64,000 bases of DNA from Thunnus maccoyii. Its lineage: Eukaryota > Chordata > Actinopteri > Scombriformes > Scombridae. Where the stretch lies: assembly GCF_910596095.1 (NCBI RefSeq), contig NC_056551.1, positions 5,629,001 through 5,693,000 of the forward strand, in the 5' to 3' direction. Position numbers and translations under genes: made by a program. Under the pieces are notes generated by a model. The model was not told the origin of the DNA. It worked only from the letters and a program-made list of their open reading frames with translations, and ran no database searches. Below are positions 12,574-27,600 of the stretch, piece after piece (position 1 is the first letter of the stretch; every line of letters begins with the position of its first letter).

Positions 12574-15549
12574 ATGCTTCCATTCTACCTCTTGACTTTT
12601 GCTGGTGAGTACGTTTTAATGACTGTGCCAGTTCTGGAGCATGGGGACATGTTTCTGTTAATGCTAGTTCCTATGATTCATAGTTACCATTCCCTTGCTC
12701 TACTTTTTCTCTTCTCTGTTTTTCTCTTTCTTTGCTCAAAGCCATCATCCAAGCCCACAGCCAGCTGTTGCCAGGCTCTTGCAACTTTGAGTCCAACACC
12801 TGCGGATACACGTCAGATGCAGACTTTACAAGCTGGACCCTGCACAGAGATGGTACTGGGAGACTTTAATAGATGCCACACTGCATCTTCTGATTTTTAA
12901 AATATTTTTTGTTCAAAGGCGTTTACTAAGTATAGACTTTTCTTAGCAGTGCCAGATTTCAGCTGGGATCTTGCAATTGTTTTGGTGCTGGTTTAGTCCA
13001 TAACACTGAGGCACACTGGTGAGAAGAAGCCCATCTGGTCTGCATTGATTCCAGCATCTCAGAACATCTGGAGTCAGTGAAATAACACATTTAGGTATTC
13101 TCGCTGGGTTGGTACTGTAGCTAATGCAAATGAGTACTAAACACACCCATATCAAAGTTATATCACTCTCTATTTACTTAAAGTGATCAAAGTCAACAGA
13201 TGTATGGAGATTAAATCACTTGTACATGATGTAATACCGTGATTACCCTGTTGTAGAAATGACTTAACATTACTAACTTCTCTCATCTGCTGTATCTGTG
13301 CTCAGATTTAATACATATGTAGAATCTTTTGTGGAGATCAAAGTTGCACAATATATTGAAAAGTGTCTGGCTGCAGATACCACTCAAGACAGATGTCTCT
13401 TGTTGCACTATAGGATCCTGTCACGTAAACTGTGACATCAACTGGGGCCGTGAGGCCCAGATCTTTAACTAGATCTCAGTCATACAAAACCAAATTTAAC
13501 TGTCTTTCTCCAAAAAGATAGACCACTATCTGGGAGACCAGATTCATCATGAATTATATACCAGAATCAGTTCAAGTACTCATACAATCAAAGGTGCAAA
13601 CACTGGTCCATAACTGACCCAAGTTCTGCTAACTAGACTTGGTTTTCGGCATAAATGGCCCACATCCACACTCTTAAATCCTAGCCAGCCATATATGGAC
13701 CAGAGCCAGAGTACATTTGGTCCTCTAAATACTAGAACATACCAGAGCACACCAACACCGAGCCACAATCAGTCCAACTTCATTCGTCACTAGATAAATT
13801 TAAACATCTCTTATGTAATACTAAATGACTACTATTATCTTTAACCTTATACCTGATGTTATACATTGAATTTCATTATACCGAGGACCAGTTTATTAGA
13901 CGTAATAATCAAGTCAAGGTTTTTCTGAGCTTTCAAATGCATTTCAGGATCTCCAGCAGTGAATGGAAAGTTTTGAAAGCACTGAAACTCATTGGCATAG
14001 TGTTAACTAAAGGAAGGAGGAGGATAAAGGAGTGGATATAGCCTACTATGAATACACATTCCCTGTCTTCTTCTTTAATGATCTAATGTCACATGATTGG
14101 TACTTCAGGTGTAACTGCAACAATAATTTTCATGATTTCATGATAATTTATTAATTGTTTTCCAAATCAATAACCCTAACCCTAACCCTATAGGTTAATA
14201 AAATGTCAAACATCAATCACAAGTTACCAGAGCCAACGGTGATGTCTCAAATTCATCATTTTGTCTGAACAATAGCAATTAACGCATCAGCAGTATTCAA
14301 TTAGCAATAGTATTTAAAAGAGAAAATGCTGTAAATGCTCATGCAAACAGAGAATCACTCAATTGAGTATCAAGTAAATTTGATTGTATGAACTAATTGA
14401 TCACCTCAGTGGTTTCCAATCTTGTCCACCTGCAGCACCTCATTCATGAGTCACCAGTTTTGACCCCTTAACTCCTCAAACTGACTTAAATTTGTCAGGT
14501 CCAATGAAATGAAACAATTCAGTATTTCAAGAAAAGGGAAACAAAGAAAAATTCAAATTTGTGTAGCAGAAATTTAATTTTTCATACTTTCCTGTCCTAT
14601 TAATTATCCCACAAACCTCTCATATTTAGTCATTGGAGGAGTCCCAACCTTCAAGTTGGGAATAACTAAATTACTATTATAGCGCTGATGGTGTCAGCAT
14701 TATTAAGACATGAACAGTAACCAGAGCTCCCTTGGAGGTACTACATACACCACATTTCTGTATAAAAGCACATCCCCCCCCCCCCCCCCCCCGACATTTA
14801 AACACAGGAGGACCACTACACTTCTAAACCATTAACATCACAGTTTTCCTTCAAGAACTAACAACACAGCCGTTCTCAACATTAAACCTAATTATAAGCA
14901 TCACTAATTTATACCGATTTGATTGGAGGAGTGTGTCCTGTTGCTCCAGTAACCACAAAGCCACTGTATCTGCAGCCAACGGGGTCCAACAGGCACTGGA
15001 AACTTCTTATTTTTCCACCAGGATCCTTGGTTGTACTTGTCTGAAATTGCTCTGTTGTTGCAGCCTGTCTCGCTGTCGGTCTCTCCTTTAGAATACGTCA
15101 ACTGCTTTTTCTTTTTCCTGTTTCCATCCTTGTAACTATTGCCACTGGCTTGTTAGGATAGGATGTAGTTGGTGCGTTAATGATGTGTTCAGTGCTTACT
15201 CATTTATTCTCCTCTCTCAGTCCTCCTCTCCCTCGCTGTGCTCTATGCAGCACTGAAGCTCGAACAGAAATTAAATCATGTCAAATACAGTACCAGTCAA
15301 AAGTTTGGACACTCCTTCCCATTCACTTGAATGAGAAACTGTGTGCACAAACCTTTGACTGGTACTGTATATTTGTAAAGGATTTTTTTTAATGTGTTCT
15401 GGATTTAAAAACACCACTGGCACTGATTAAACCAAGAAAAAAGGTCAGTTTGAGTGTGTCATGGCAAACAATTGCAATTTACTGGCAACACAGGAAGAAA
15501 AACATCTTGAACTTACTGAATTGAAGGTGAAACGAGCTCAGCCCTAGTG

Positions 15550-15617
<68 letters not shown>

Positions 15618-18600
15618 TGAGTGAATATATGTGTGTCTGTCAGGATATAGGAGCCCTGGGGCAGCAGGGCATTCCACTGGGACAAATAATAAATGACAGA
15701 CCAGTAAGGAGAGCTCAAAGGCCCCGAAGCAGAAAAGAAGCTTAGAGTTGCTGTTATGGTGGGAGCTGAGGTGGATTTTATGTTGCTCCAAGTCAGAATC
15801 TTGACTTTAGATATGAATCCTGATGTAAAATGTCAGATCCCCTGATTTAGCTGATTTCTTTCTTTCTCCGGGAATTCACTTGACTTATTTGTGCCAAGCT
15901 GCACTATGTTTTTATTTGTATCTGTACCATTGGGGGCAGGGGACATACAGTACAAAAGAGACCTCCCAGAAACTACAATAATAATCCACAGACATTTACC
16001 CCACAAAGCTTTGTGATATGGCTTTGTGGGGCGATTCACTTGCATACCATAGAAAAGTAATAAGGGCAAACTTTGCTTCACTTCATATGTGTATTGCTTT
16101 GCATTCAGTGGGTCTTCACCATAGTCTTGATAAACAAGATAATGTAAATACTATAATTACTTCAGGAAAGTGAACATTACCATTGCAATCACTGCTACAA
16201 AGGGGGATCATATTAGGCCTGCATTCCAGTTAGCTGTATATATATTCAGGTGCTGATCAGTCTTAACTTGTGGCTTCTGTTATGTTGATGCAATGGTTTT
16301 GCAATTGGTTTTTGTTTTGTTTTTTTGCACCCACAGCTAGGTACTTCACTTTTCTTTTAAGGAAGTAGCTATTGGTTGGTATGGGTTCCTCTGTGTCAAT
16401 AGTCTGTTTATTGTTGGTTTGGAATTTTTACGCATGGGCATTGGTATTTATTGCTCAAGATAATGTGATCAAATTCAAATTGTTTCAAAATGGAGGAATG
16501 TTTTTGCTTGCAGGTGATATGATAATCCTTCCCATGGTTTGGGTTAAAACGGTTAGGTTTAGGCACAAAATCCACTTGGCTAGGGTTAGGGAAAAACATG
16601 GTTTGGGGTAAAACAGTAAAATGCAGTAAAAATGTTCCATTTAACAGCACTAAAATGCCTGACGTGATGGTAAAAAATGTCCAGTTAGTGGTCTACAAGC
16701 GGTCCAGCAATAAATTATGGAAACCCATTCAATACCGATAGAACAAACTATTTGCATGGAAAACCAGTCTGGACCAACAACCTGTGGACTACTGGCACAG
16801 AATCCTGTTTTGTGTCAATAGTTGGTAAATTATTGCACCGGTTCCGTAGCCAGTGCCTTCTTTTAAAGCTCATAAATAAGTTGCTGACCACTTGATCTCT
16901 TAAAGCTTACAAATGCTGCTCATTGGCAGTGGGAGGTAAAAGCTGTATAAGGCAAGTTTCAAGTTTCTGCAAGTACACTTTCATTCCATCGCAAATTAAT
17001 CAGTGGCAGCCTCAAAGCTAGATAAAAGTATTCAACATCCAAAATGGTATGTGCAAAATGCAAAATAGTTGGCAATAATGCAAAGTATTTGTTAGGAAGT
17101 GAGCTAAAACATGCATAAATTCCTTTAAGTCCTTGTCCATGTGGTATTCACAATATCTTCTCCCCTGTAGAACAAAATGTCATCCCTAAAATTACAGTTT
17201 TACATTTTTCTAAATCCCACACACCTCTCTGTTTCAGGCCGTTATGTTGCAGTGGATGCAGTCATGAGCAATGATCAGGATGATGAGATAGGTGCAGACA
17301 CCGAAATGCAGAGAGAAACCACTGGAGTCCTACTGAGTCCAGCTCTGGAGCAGGGCGAGTGGAGCTGCCTGAGGCTCGTCTACCAGATCACCGGGTCAGG
17401 CAGCCTGGAGGTTTTGCAGCGTACAGAGGGAAAGAGCTTTGATAGGCCACTGTGGAGCAGCCAAGAGCCCTCCGACAGCTGGGTCATCTCAAGCATGGAC
17501 CTGCAGAACAATACTGAGCCTTACAGGGTAAAACAAAGTAATAGTGTCCTATATTTATTTACCAAGGAGACCAGCTTGAAATTAAAAAAACAAGGCCAAA
17601 GTCTAAACCTCCACAAGTGGTCCCTGGAGATTGTACAGAAAACGTTTCATGCTTTTGTTGACAGGACAGAAGTAGGTCAACATTACACATGCAGGCCCAT
17701 ATTGAGGCTAATACGAAGTGTGCGGAGAAACATATACACCCAAGCACATTATCTAAACATTGTGTGGAAATATTACAGCACATGTTTACATTATATGCAG
17801 AGGTAGAGCTGACTCTGACAAGGTTGTGACCTACATGATGGTTAGCCAGGCCTGCTCTGTATGTGTGGGCCTCCCAGTGCATAAACAGCTTTCACTCCAG
17901 ACTTGAATGGAAAAAAAATGAATGTGTCAGAGGTTTAAACTTCACATTGACTTCTAAAATGTTCTGCTATTTACTCTCAAAGCCACCGTCACTAAAATGA
18001 ACATGGTTATGCTCTTGTTTTGGTTATTTTTTTAAGGAGTAGTACAACATTTTGAGAAATATGTTTATTTGCTTTCTTTCTAAGAGTTTATGAGAAGATA
18101 ACACTACCAATCTCACCTCTTAAGTGTGGAGGTAGTTAGCTTAGCTTAGCATAGAGACTGGCGACAGAGGGAAACAGCTAGCATAGCTCTCTCTAAAGGG
18201 CTATAGCTAACAAAAAATAGTTACACCATTTAACTCCCTCTAAAACATTTTTACATTTCTGTTGGTGTAAGGGTTAAACAAACCAGATTCAATTTGTTAA
18301 TCGGTGAGCTTTAAAGATGTTGGTAGATTTTCCCTTTAAAGACAGCTGGGCTAGCTGTTTCTGTTTCCAACCTTTAAGGTGATCTAAGCTAACCATGTCC
18401 TGGATCTAGCTAAATCTGCTACTACAGAAAGCATCAAATTATCTATTTTTTATACATGGAATCCTGATTAATTAAACAAAAAAATTAAATGTGAATGATG
18501 GCATTTTTAGTGATAAACCCACAACTCTGTGGTGATTTTTTTGGACTCTTACATCATAGTATTGGTTTCACCATACATTTACTGTATGGTTTCAGTTTTT

Positions 18601-21600
18601 CAGCCCCCTAGAGGCAAAAAATCAATTAACCTAGCTGATGAAATGACGTCTTTACTTCCTAACATGATGTAATTTTAGTTTAAACATGTTGCTGGACATA
18701 ACACAGCAAGGGACAATGTTTAACGTAAAGTAAAATCAATGAAATATCACTAAAGGAAAAGCTGTTTGATTTGATAAGAGTATTGTTCAGCCCTCATCCA
18801 CAATTTTTTTAACGCACATAATGATGAAAACATGACATTTATTCATCAAAATAAGTACAAATTACTTCTGAGATCATGCTTGAACCTATATCCACACACA
18901 CAAATATGTAAAAGCTCTGACTCAATGTTTTAAAAAGTGTGTTTCTTCTCCTCTGTCTTCCTGTGTGTCTCTTTACAGCAAACCTGCTGCTCACCAGAGC
19001 TTTGAAAGTAAAGTAGATTTGTGTGTGTTTCATGCGTGCACTCTTTCTGACCCTCCATGCGTTCCTTCACCTTCTGTGATGTAATTCCTGTGTCATTCCA
19101 TATCACTTTGAAGATATTACTGAACATATGTTTTTGATTAGGTTGTCATTGAAGGTAAACCTGGACAGACTGCTGGGAGCAGCGTGGCCATATTTGAGAT
19201 CCACATCAGCCCCGGATACTGCCTGGGTCGGTGACATCACACATTCATCACTCACACATCTTTCTAAAAACAAAAAGAGAAATATGATTAACATATGCAT
19301 GTCTGGATGCAGACTAGCTGGGATCTGTTTGTTAATCTCACGCATAGACACACATGTATTTGGCACATTATTAAGTTACATCAGCATGAAAGCCTTGTAC
19401 ACCCAAACCCATGATGGCAAGTCTGTTGCTGATATCTCATTTTTCTGTATCTAGAGTGTGATTTTGAGGAGTCTCACCTGTGTGGATACAGTAACCAGTG
19501 GAATGCAAATGTAAACTGGTATGTGGGAGGAGGCGGGGTCCAGCTCCTTCACAACAACATGCCAATTGACCACACATACAACAACAGGACAGGTGAGTGA
19601 GATTTCCTGAAGTATTAGTCTTACAACAGGGTTTTAGACATGCTGGCGGCATGGCTCTAGGGATAGCTTGTCGTTCAATCCACCACTTTGGTCCAGACTG
19701 AAATACCTAAAGAAGTATTTGATGGATTCCCATGAAATTTTGTGCATACATTCATGATCCCCACAGGATGAATCCTACTGACTTTAAGGATCTTCTCTCT
19801 TTTCCTCTGGTGCCATTGAAGTTTTCCATTGTCCAGTGAAATATCTCTACATCTCTACATGGATTGCCACAATGTTTTGCAAAAACGTTCATTGTTTCCC
19901 TGATGATGGTTTTGAGTGAAATGTCTCAACAATTGTTGGATGGATTGCCATAAAAACTGGTACACATATTCATGTTCCTCTCAGTATGAATTGTAATTAA
20001 TGACCAAATACGAAACTAATCCCCATCAGTTCGACCTGTATTTTGTGTTTAGTGCTAATTAGCAGTAGATCCTGAACATGGTAAATATTACACCTGCTGC
20101 AGCAAATTTTGACCTGATGATAGCGCCAGGTAGAAAGTCAGGGGATCACCAAAACCATCAAGCTTCATCCTTTAGGGATCATGAATTTCCGCATAAAGTC
20201 TCCTCAATTATAAATCCATCTGAAATCGAACATTAAAACAATTGTTCCCATGCTTTGCAATTTTACATATTTATATTCCAAAATCTGATATACATTTGAA
20301 CTCCCTCTCAGGTCACTTCATGTATGTGGACTCAATCTATGCCAAGACTTTCAAAGAAGTGGCCAAACTGGTGTCTCCCCTGACGACGGTGCCGATGTCC
20401 GGCTGCCTGAGTTTTCAGTACCAACGCAGCGAGGAGAGAGGCAACCTGTTCTCTGTGTTCACCCGGGACCGACTGGGTCAGTACCAGGAGCTGTGGAGGG
20501 CTGGACCAGAGATCCAGAGCGACTGGAGCGGGACGCTTGGAGAGTGGATACCTGTGCAGGTGGACCTGAAGGCACCGTACTCTGTACAGGTCAGTATGAA
20601 AATATAATGTCAGCTTAGGGGTATGTGATGGCATCAACACTAAAATCAAATAGGTGATATTAGCACATACTGCAGTGGAAATCACTGTTTTTTTTCCTTT
20701 TAAGGATTGTTGGCAGTATCACAGGTCTACTAGATAGCCTATGAGAAGGTTCTAGTGGGCTAGATTAAGTTTTGCTTATTTCTTCCATTTTTAAAAGTTA
20801 ATAAAAACTTTTAGAGCTGAGAGGAGTCGCAATATGCATGAGTTACATAGGTGTGTTTATCCATTATATACAGTATAATTAATGAAAATCTATCTAGTCA
20901 TCAAAAAAGAGAGCCTCAGATTTGAGCCTTTTACATGTTATGGCTTTTTGCATGCATCAGCAGAATTACCATTATAGTGTTCTTTCTTCAGAGTTTATCA
21001 CATAGGTACAGAACATCGACACTAATAGAGAAAGAGGTTCTGAATACCTCTTCTAAAGTGAGGTGTGTATTCTTCCACTGAGAGTTAGAATTTAGCTTCT
21101 TGTGCTTCCATTTCCCTTCTTGTGCTCCTCATTCTGTCTGAAAAATGTCAAAGTAGTTCATTGTTCTTGGCTTTAACCTACTTAGGTATGCCAATGCCAA
21201 ATGAATAAAATGAGTATAGTGGAAATACTTAAAGTTCAAGTGCCTCAATATTGCACAGATGTTTTACATAAATTTCACTTTTGTGTGAGGGTGTGCGTCT
21301 GTGTGTGCATGATGGCATGCAGTTTTGTTTATGAGTGTCTGTCTGCCCCTCCAGGTGGTTTTTGAAGTGGCCTTTAACAGCCCAAGAGGCGGACGTGTTG
21401 CAGTCGATGACATTTCCTTTTCTTCAGAGTTCTGCAGCACAGATACTGGTAAGCTGCAACGAGCATCGCTCATTATTTATTCTACACAGGTCCGTTTTAA
21501 TGTCACCATTAAAACTGTCATATTTGTGATATAATACTGTGTGGGTGGAAATCTTAAACCTCCAAAATATGAGCATTTTGGGATTTTTAAAGTACTATAA

Positions 21601-24600
21601 GCCTAAATTTCCATTAGCAGTCTATAGAAGCTGCAATAACAATGAAACCTTGGAGATTTACATTTAGTGGGGATAAAAATGTCAAGTTTGTCCTGGGGGT
21701 GGCAGTGGAGAATGGACCATGGGGTCAACTAAAAGGTTTCATCCCTACGCATGAATGTGCTTCTTAAATTTCATACAATGTGGCATTTAGATTTTCATAT
21801 TTCCTCTCTAGAGTTGGAGGTGAAATTTTTGCCCTTATGGTGGCACTAGAAGAAAAGTCAGGGGGTCACTAAATTCAGGATAAATCTTCTGAGGACAATG
21901 AATATCCGTAACAAATGTCATGTGATTCTTGCTCATAGTTGGAGATTTGAGATATCTTTCTGTAGACTAAAGTATAAACCTTCCACAATATAATTATCAT
22001 GTCATTAAAATATGAAATTCACTCTAACAAAAGCCACAAATCCTGTTGTCCATACATGTGTCCCACAGAGCCGACCTTTGACCCCTCCATCGCTAGCTGC
22101 GACTTTGAGTCAGGTTTCTGCCAATACACCCAGGACCAAGTGATGGGGTCGTTGTGGAGAAGAGTGTCTGTAAAGCCCAACATATTTAGGAATGGAGACC
22201 ACACAACAGGAGCAGGTAGAAAAAGCAACTGATGATAGATTTCAGAACATTTATAACATTTAAACCCACATTTATATAAATATCTGATGAAAACATAGAC
22301 TCAAATGACTGAGGGGGCACTTGTATTGCCAAAATCATGGAGATTTATTTCACGATTCTGCAGCCTTACAGTTTTTTTTAGCCCCTTTTAGCTCATTGTT
22401 CTGGTTTTACAGCACATTTACTGTTTGGTTCAGTCTCAGTGATCTCATCAACCTGGCTTTCAGCAGCAGCTGTTTTCAGCAAACAAGCTCTGATAAACCT
22501 GGGGTCCGTTTCACAAAGCAGGTTCAACAAACTCTGAGTCTAATCCTGAACTCTGAGTTGATCTACTCTGAGATAAGAAACTCTGAGTTTCCGGTTCCAG
22601 AACAGCTGATTTGAGTCAGTTTATTCAACTCGGAGTAGTTTCACCTGGAGTTAAGCGCGTGCACCACAACTATAAAAAGCCAGCATCAATGGAGCCCCGA
22701 TTCAACGAGTCACCATGGCAACGGGGAAGAGGAGGGCTGCGTTTTTCGCCCCACCAGAATTAGAAATCTTAATGCGATAATACGGCGAGTTTGAACATGT
22801 TTTCAAAAAGAAGTGCAACACCGCTGCAGCTGCAAAAGAGAGGGAGACGGCGTGGGAGAACATCGCTGCTCGGGTCAATGCCTAAGTTTAAATGTAGTAC
22901 TTTGCAATCACAATAATATTACAGAGGAAAACTGCTTGATTGGTCGCCTATTAATTTATTTTATTTAGGTCCAATCCCGCAAGGGAGAAGCGCACTTGGC
23001 AGCAGTTTAGGATAAAATATAAAAACATTGTTCAAACAGGTGAGACCTCGGCATAATCTCATGGGGGTACCTCACTTTGATCATGTTTTACATTGTAAAG
23101 TAAATATTAAGTGGCTGTTTGACTGTGCAGTTGTTTTATCCCCAACATAATGCTGGTTTCACACACATAAATGTCTTCTCATCTACATCATGTTCTGTTA
23201 AATAATTAATCCTATTTAAAGTAACACAGACTTCTACTCAGCCAACAGAAAGAAGGCAGATGTCCGTAAAACGGGTGGTGGTCCAGCACCGCCACCTCTA
23301 ACGGAGGCAGAGGAGCTGGCCCTAAGCCAGAATTTAGGAAGGCCAGTGGCTGGCCCCGACACTGTACAAAAAACTTCCGTTTGCAAAGAAACGCAGCGCA
23401 ACATACAATATCTGCTGGGATGTGAGAGAATTGATTACGATTAGTAATGTTGCAAATGTAAGGACGGATTAGGTTGTGTATGTAGATGATGGACTGTGAC
23501 GTGAAACGGTACCGCTCAAAAAGATAATTGTCTGGAAATGCTAGAACATCTATGCGTGGTCTGATAACCATCTCTCAACGAATATTTAATTCTCTGCGCA
23601 GTAATGCTGCACCTTCATCCACGGGATCGTTATCAAAAGGACATGCCATGTTAGTGAAAAAGTCGCCACCTACTGTGCCTAATGGACTTCTAATATACTG
23701 ACTCTGATTTTTTTAAATGATTTTTTTAAATGACAGACGGCAGAACTAGGCTACGCCAAAACTCGCCTGCTGACTGAATGAATGAGGAAATCAAATGGAG
23801 TGTGTGGCTCTGAAAGAGGGCGGAGACTGAGAGAAACTCGAGGTTCATTGAGAAAAACCTGGTCCCGACCAGGTTAGGTTCATAGAGTCTGTTACTACGG
23901 TAACTGACCGAGAGCTTAAGTTACCCCTCTCTGTGAAACAGGCTAGAGTTATCCCTCTTTCTCTGGTTTGAGTTACCTCCCTTTTTGAAACGGAAAACTC
24001 AGAGTTTCCCTCATTTCAGGGTTAACAGACCCTGAGTTTTCACTAAACCTGCTTTGTGAAACGGACCCCTGCTGTACACTACCTGCACAGCACCAAACAG
24101 TTGACAGACAAAGTTAGCCATTTTCTGGTGAAAAAAATGAAACATCTAGCAGCTAAAGAGGCTGATATTTTTCTCAGGAGTTGGTGGAGAACAAAACAAA
24201 GCTAAAAGAAGAGTGAATATTGGATTGACAGTCCTCAGGTGGACATAAACATGACTCAAATGGGATAATAATGTTGCTGTGTATGCTGTGTAAATTGGCA
24301 GTTTATGCTAACCTGTTAGCCACAACGACTGTATACATGTATATATACACTGTATATATATTGACTGTGAGACTCACTTTTCACATGCTTTCATACCACT
24401 CATCCATTTTCTCACACAGTGAAAAACAAATTCATAACTGTTGCGGTGTGAAAAGAGGACACTGTCAGTGATTCTGAAGGCTTTGTGTAAAGATTGTACT
24501 GGGGATGAAAGCTGCAAAAGTATACATTTTAGTTTTACACAATATACAAATTAACTGTAACTTTCCTAAATTATTAATGATCAGTTTTTTCAGATGGTGT

Positions 24601-27600
24601 TAATTACATAAGTAATATTTTACATAATATTTTGAGAAGAAATAAGTTAACATTTTGCTATTATGGGTGTTTCTTACAGTAGTTTATTCTTGGGGTCCCC
24701 AGGGACCCCAGTCAGTAGCCCTGGATGTTAAATATGTTGGTAGGATGTAACTTTTGGATGCCGAAAAACTGTTGAAACGATGGAAATCCAGATAAATACC
24801 AGGTGTTAGTGGTGCTGGGAACATTCATGGCCAGCAGATTCTCAGGAAGAGAGTATTTTGCAAGAAAATAAAGGCTATCTTCTCCTTCCAGGATCTTTCC
24901 TGTTGGCTCACTCCCAGCTGGGCCCAAGCTCCGGCTACGTTAGCCGTGTGATTGGTCCAACTCTGCCTGGCAACATGAAGTTCTGCCTGAGATTTTACTT
25001 CTCACTGAGGGGTGAGTGGCACTCAAAAACTCTCCAGATTGATGGACACAGTATGAGTTGGTTATTGACTCTATGTGTGAATCCTGTGATTTATTTAACT
25101 GACTCACCGCCCAAAATAACTCTGGCAACTGCAGGTTTCAACCAGACAGACCAGGCTCTCGCTGTTTATCTGCAGCAGAGCAGCGGCCAGGAGAAGATCT
25201 GGACTCTGGGGGAGAAGTCCAGAGGAATCTGGGTTGCAACGGACATGACCTTCCAGACATCACAGCCTGCCAAGGTCAGAGAAGAGGAAGTGGGAATATC
25301 TCTTTAGGAAGAATGGATGCTCACAACATGTGTGAATAGATAATAAGGGGATAAATAAAAAGGGAGGAAAGAAAGAAAGAAGAAAGGATGGGGGAAAATG
25401 AGTAAAGGAAGGAAAGAAGGATCATTCCTTGAGTGAAGGAAGGAAGGAGAGATCAAATCACATAATACAGGGAAGGAGGGAGTGAGGAAAGGAAAGAAAG
25501 GAAGAGGAGAAGGAGCAAGGATGGAAGGAAGGATCCAAGGAACAAATAAACTAATTACAAATGAAGGCACAGACAAAAAAATTAGAGAAGCAAAGATGGA
25601 GAGAAGACATTAAGCAAGTAAGGAATTAATTAACAAGGAAGTGAGGAACAAACAAATTAGCAAACAGACAAATGAACAAAAGAATGAAGGAAGAACAGAT
25701 GGAAGAAAGATGGTAAAGATTGGATGAAGAAACAAAAGGAGACAAAAAACTAATGAAGGAAGGGCAGAAGTAAATTTAATAAAGGAAGTTAAAGGAAACG
25801 TATAATATCTGAGAAACTATGTAAGGAAGAAAACAAGCAAATCATGAAATTAAATAAATAAAGGGATAGATGAAGAAAATAAGACGGGAACAAAAAAGGA
25901 AAGGAATGCACAACAGAAAGAATTATGGACATAATAAGAAAATTATAATTATTTGTAGTCTAGCAACTACTTTGATGTTTGAGCCTTTACAGTTCTGATC
26001 TGTGATTTATTTTGTTTATTACTAAGCAGCTGCTGTTAGAGGACACAGTTTCGTCATCATATGTTCTGCATGTTGACAACCAACCAGATGTGGAAATGCT
26101 CAAAGGCATTCCCCACAATGGCCTTTTCTTCCTCACTTTTACATTGCTTTAAAACACTGAGCATTTGATTGATGATTTTTCTTATCTTCCTCATGAGAGA
26201 TTTAAGTTTGGGACTTGAGTCTCATATAAACATTTGAGAACAGAGTGAACTGCACAACGGTCACAACAATGTGTCTGTGGTTTTGGTTCTCTTCGGGACT
26301 CATCTGTCAATGATTAATGGTTGTAAAAATGTACAAATTCCTCAGGGAAAGTGATGCAGATGAGGACGCTTCTGCTCACTGTTTACCTCTGCTGTTTAGG
26401 TTGTTTTCGTCAGCACCTGCAGGAGCTTCTGGGACTGCGGCTCCGTGGCTCTGGATGACATCATTGTGAGCCTCGGAGACTGTGAGTTGGCAGCAGGTAA
26501 CAACTGCTAAATTATCTGCAATTTTCAAAAATTACATACAGAATGTACATGTACTGAACCAGGACAGAAGCTGGGTTTTTTTTGGCAGAATTTGGCATCA
26601 ATAACGCGGAAACAGTATGGATTTTTGTTTTAAAAAGCTCCATCTAAACCATCTCTTGTAAATATTGCATGTAACAAATTTGTTAAAGATTGGATTTAAT
26701 TTGGAGATTTGATTTGGAGAAGCAAAAAACACAAAGGCAATTTTTTGACCGCCATGTTGTGCAGAATAGATGGATGCTGCAGTGCAATCCTTTTGTCGGT
26801 GAATTGAACTCATCTTAAATAAACCCAGTCAGATGTTTCCAATCAGTCCAGGGATTCAAACAATTAATATTCCAGTTATCAGTTATCATTTTAGTTCTGG
26901 TTACAGCTTTTATCTTACAGTGATCATAAGGTGAAAATCAGCCTACAAGCAGAGTGATTAAAACATCAGAGTTTCAGGTGATTCTTGCCGTAAGTGAGAA
27001 AATGCACATTTAATTTTTGGCTATAAAGGTCAGGTTATGGTTAAATTTAGACTCAGTCTAGAGAGATGCAGCCAAAAAGCAAATCAACTTTCTGGAGCTA
27101 CCTGGTAGCCCAATGTTTACTGCGTATGCCACAGATCAGCAGGTCTGGCAAGCAGCTTTTGTTGCACATCACACCCATCTGTCTCTCCTCTTGTTTCCTG
27201 TTGGCCTCTTTGCAAGTAACTGTCCAACCGAGGCCAAAAAGTCCTTAAAAAAACACATCAACTTCCTGTCTTTTGATAGTTATGTTTCAGCTTTGAACAA
27301 CTTTCCTGTTGCAGGACTGTTGATGTCATCTCTCCCGGGACACTGTGACTTTGAAGGAGGCATGTGTGGTTACATACAGGACAAGCAGAACGATGCTGCC
27401 GACTGGGAGTGGAGGAGGGGACCCACTCCGACCTCGTACACCGGGCCCAGAGGGGACCACACCACGGGACTTGGTGAGGGTCCACTCCACTTTATCTCTC
27501 CTCCTGCTGCCAGAACATGAAACCATAGTGCTCAACACTCACAATAATACACAGCCATGCTCAAAAAGTCATCATACAAATGTTGTTTCTTTTTAATTCT

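Larger units (their letters stand above)
22502..24068. mobile_element. PIF-Harbinger DNA transposon relic (1567 bp) in a mamdc2 intron
   Basis: The ends are perfect inverted repeats of 23 bp, starting GGGTCCGTTTCACAAAGCAG at 22502 and ending in its reverse complement at 24068. The flanks are a 3-bp duplication, CTG at 22499-22501 and 24069-24071, of the CWG type used by PIF-Harbinger elements. Inside are two broken frames facing each other: a Myb/SANT-like DNA-binding protein remnant on the plus strand and the N-terminal part of a HARBI1-like transposase on the minus strand. The catalytic DDE part is missing, so the copy is internally deleted and inactive. Confidence 0.85.

Noticed and set aside
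14167-14190. Telomere-like CCCTAA repeats
   Set aside because: Only about three to four units; too short to be a meaningful interstitial telomere, and the word 'accctaaccct' is common in fish repeats.
15479-15791. His/Thr repeat frames on the minus strand
   Set aside because: They are translations of the (GT)n microsatellite.
16372-16650. Overlapping frames around 'ttaggcacaaaatccacttggctagggttagg'
   Set aside because: This is an intronic repeat phrase common in fish genomes; no protein similarity and no splice context.
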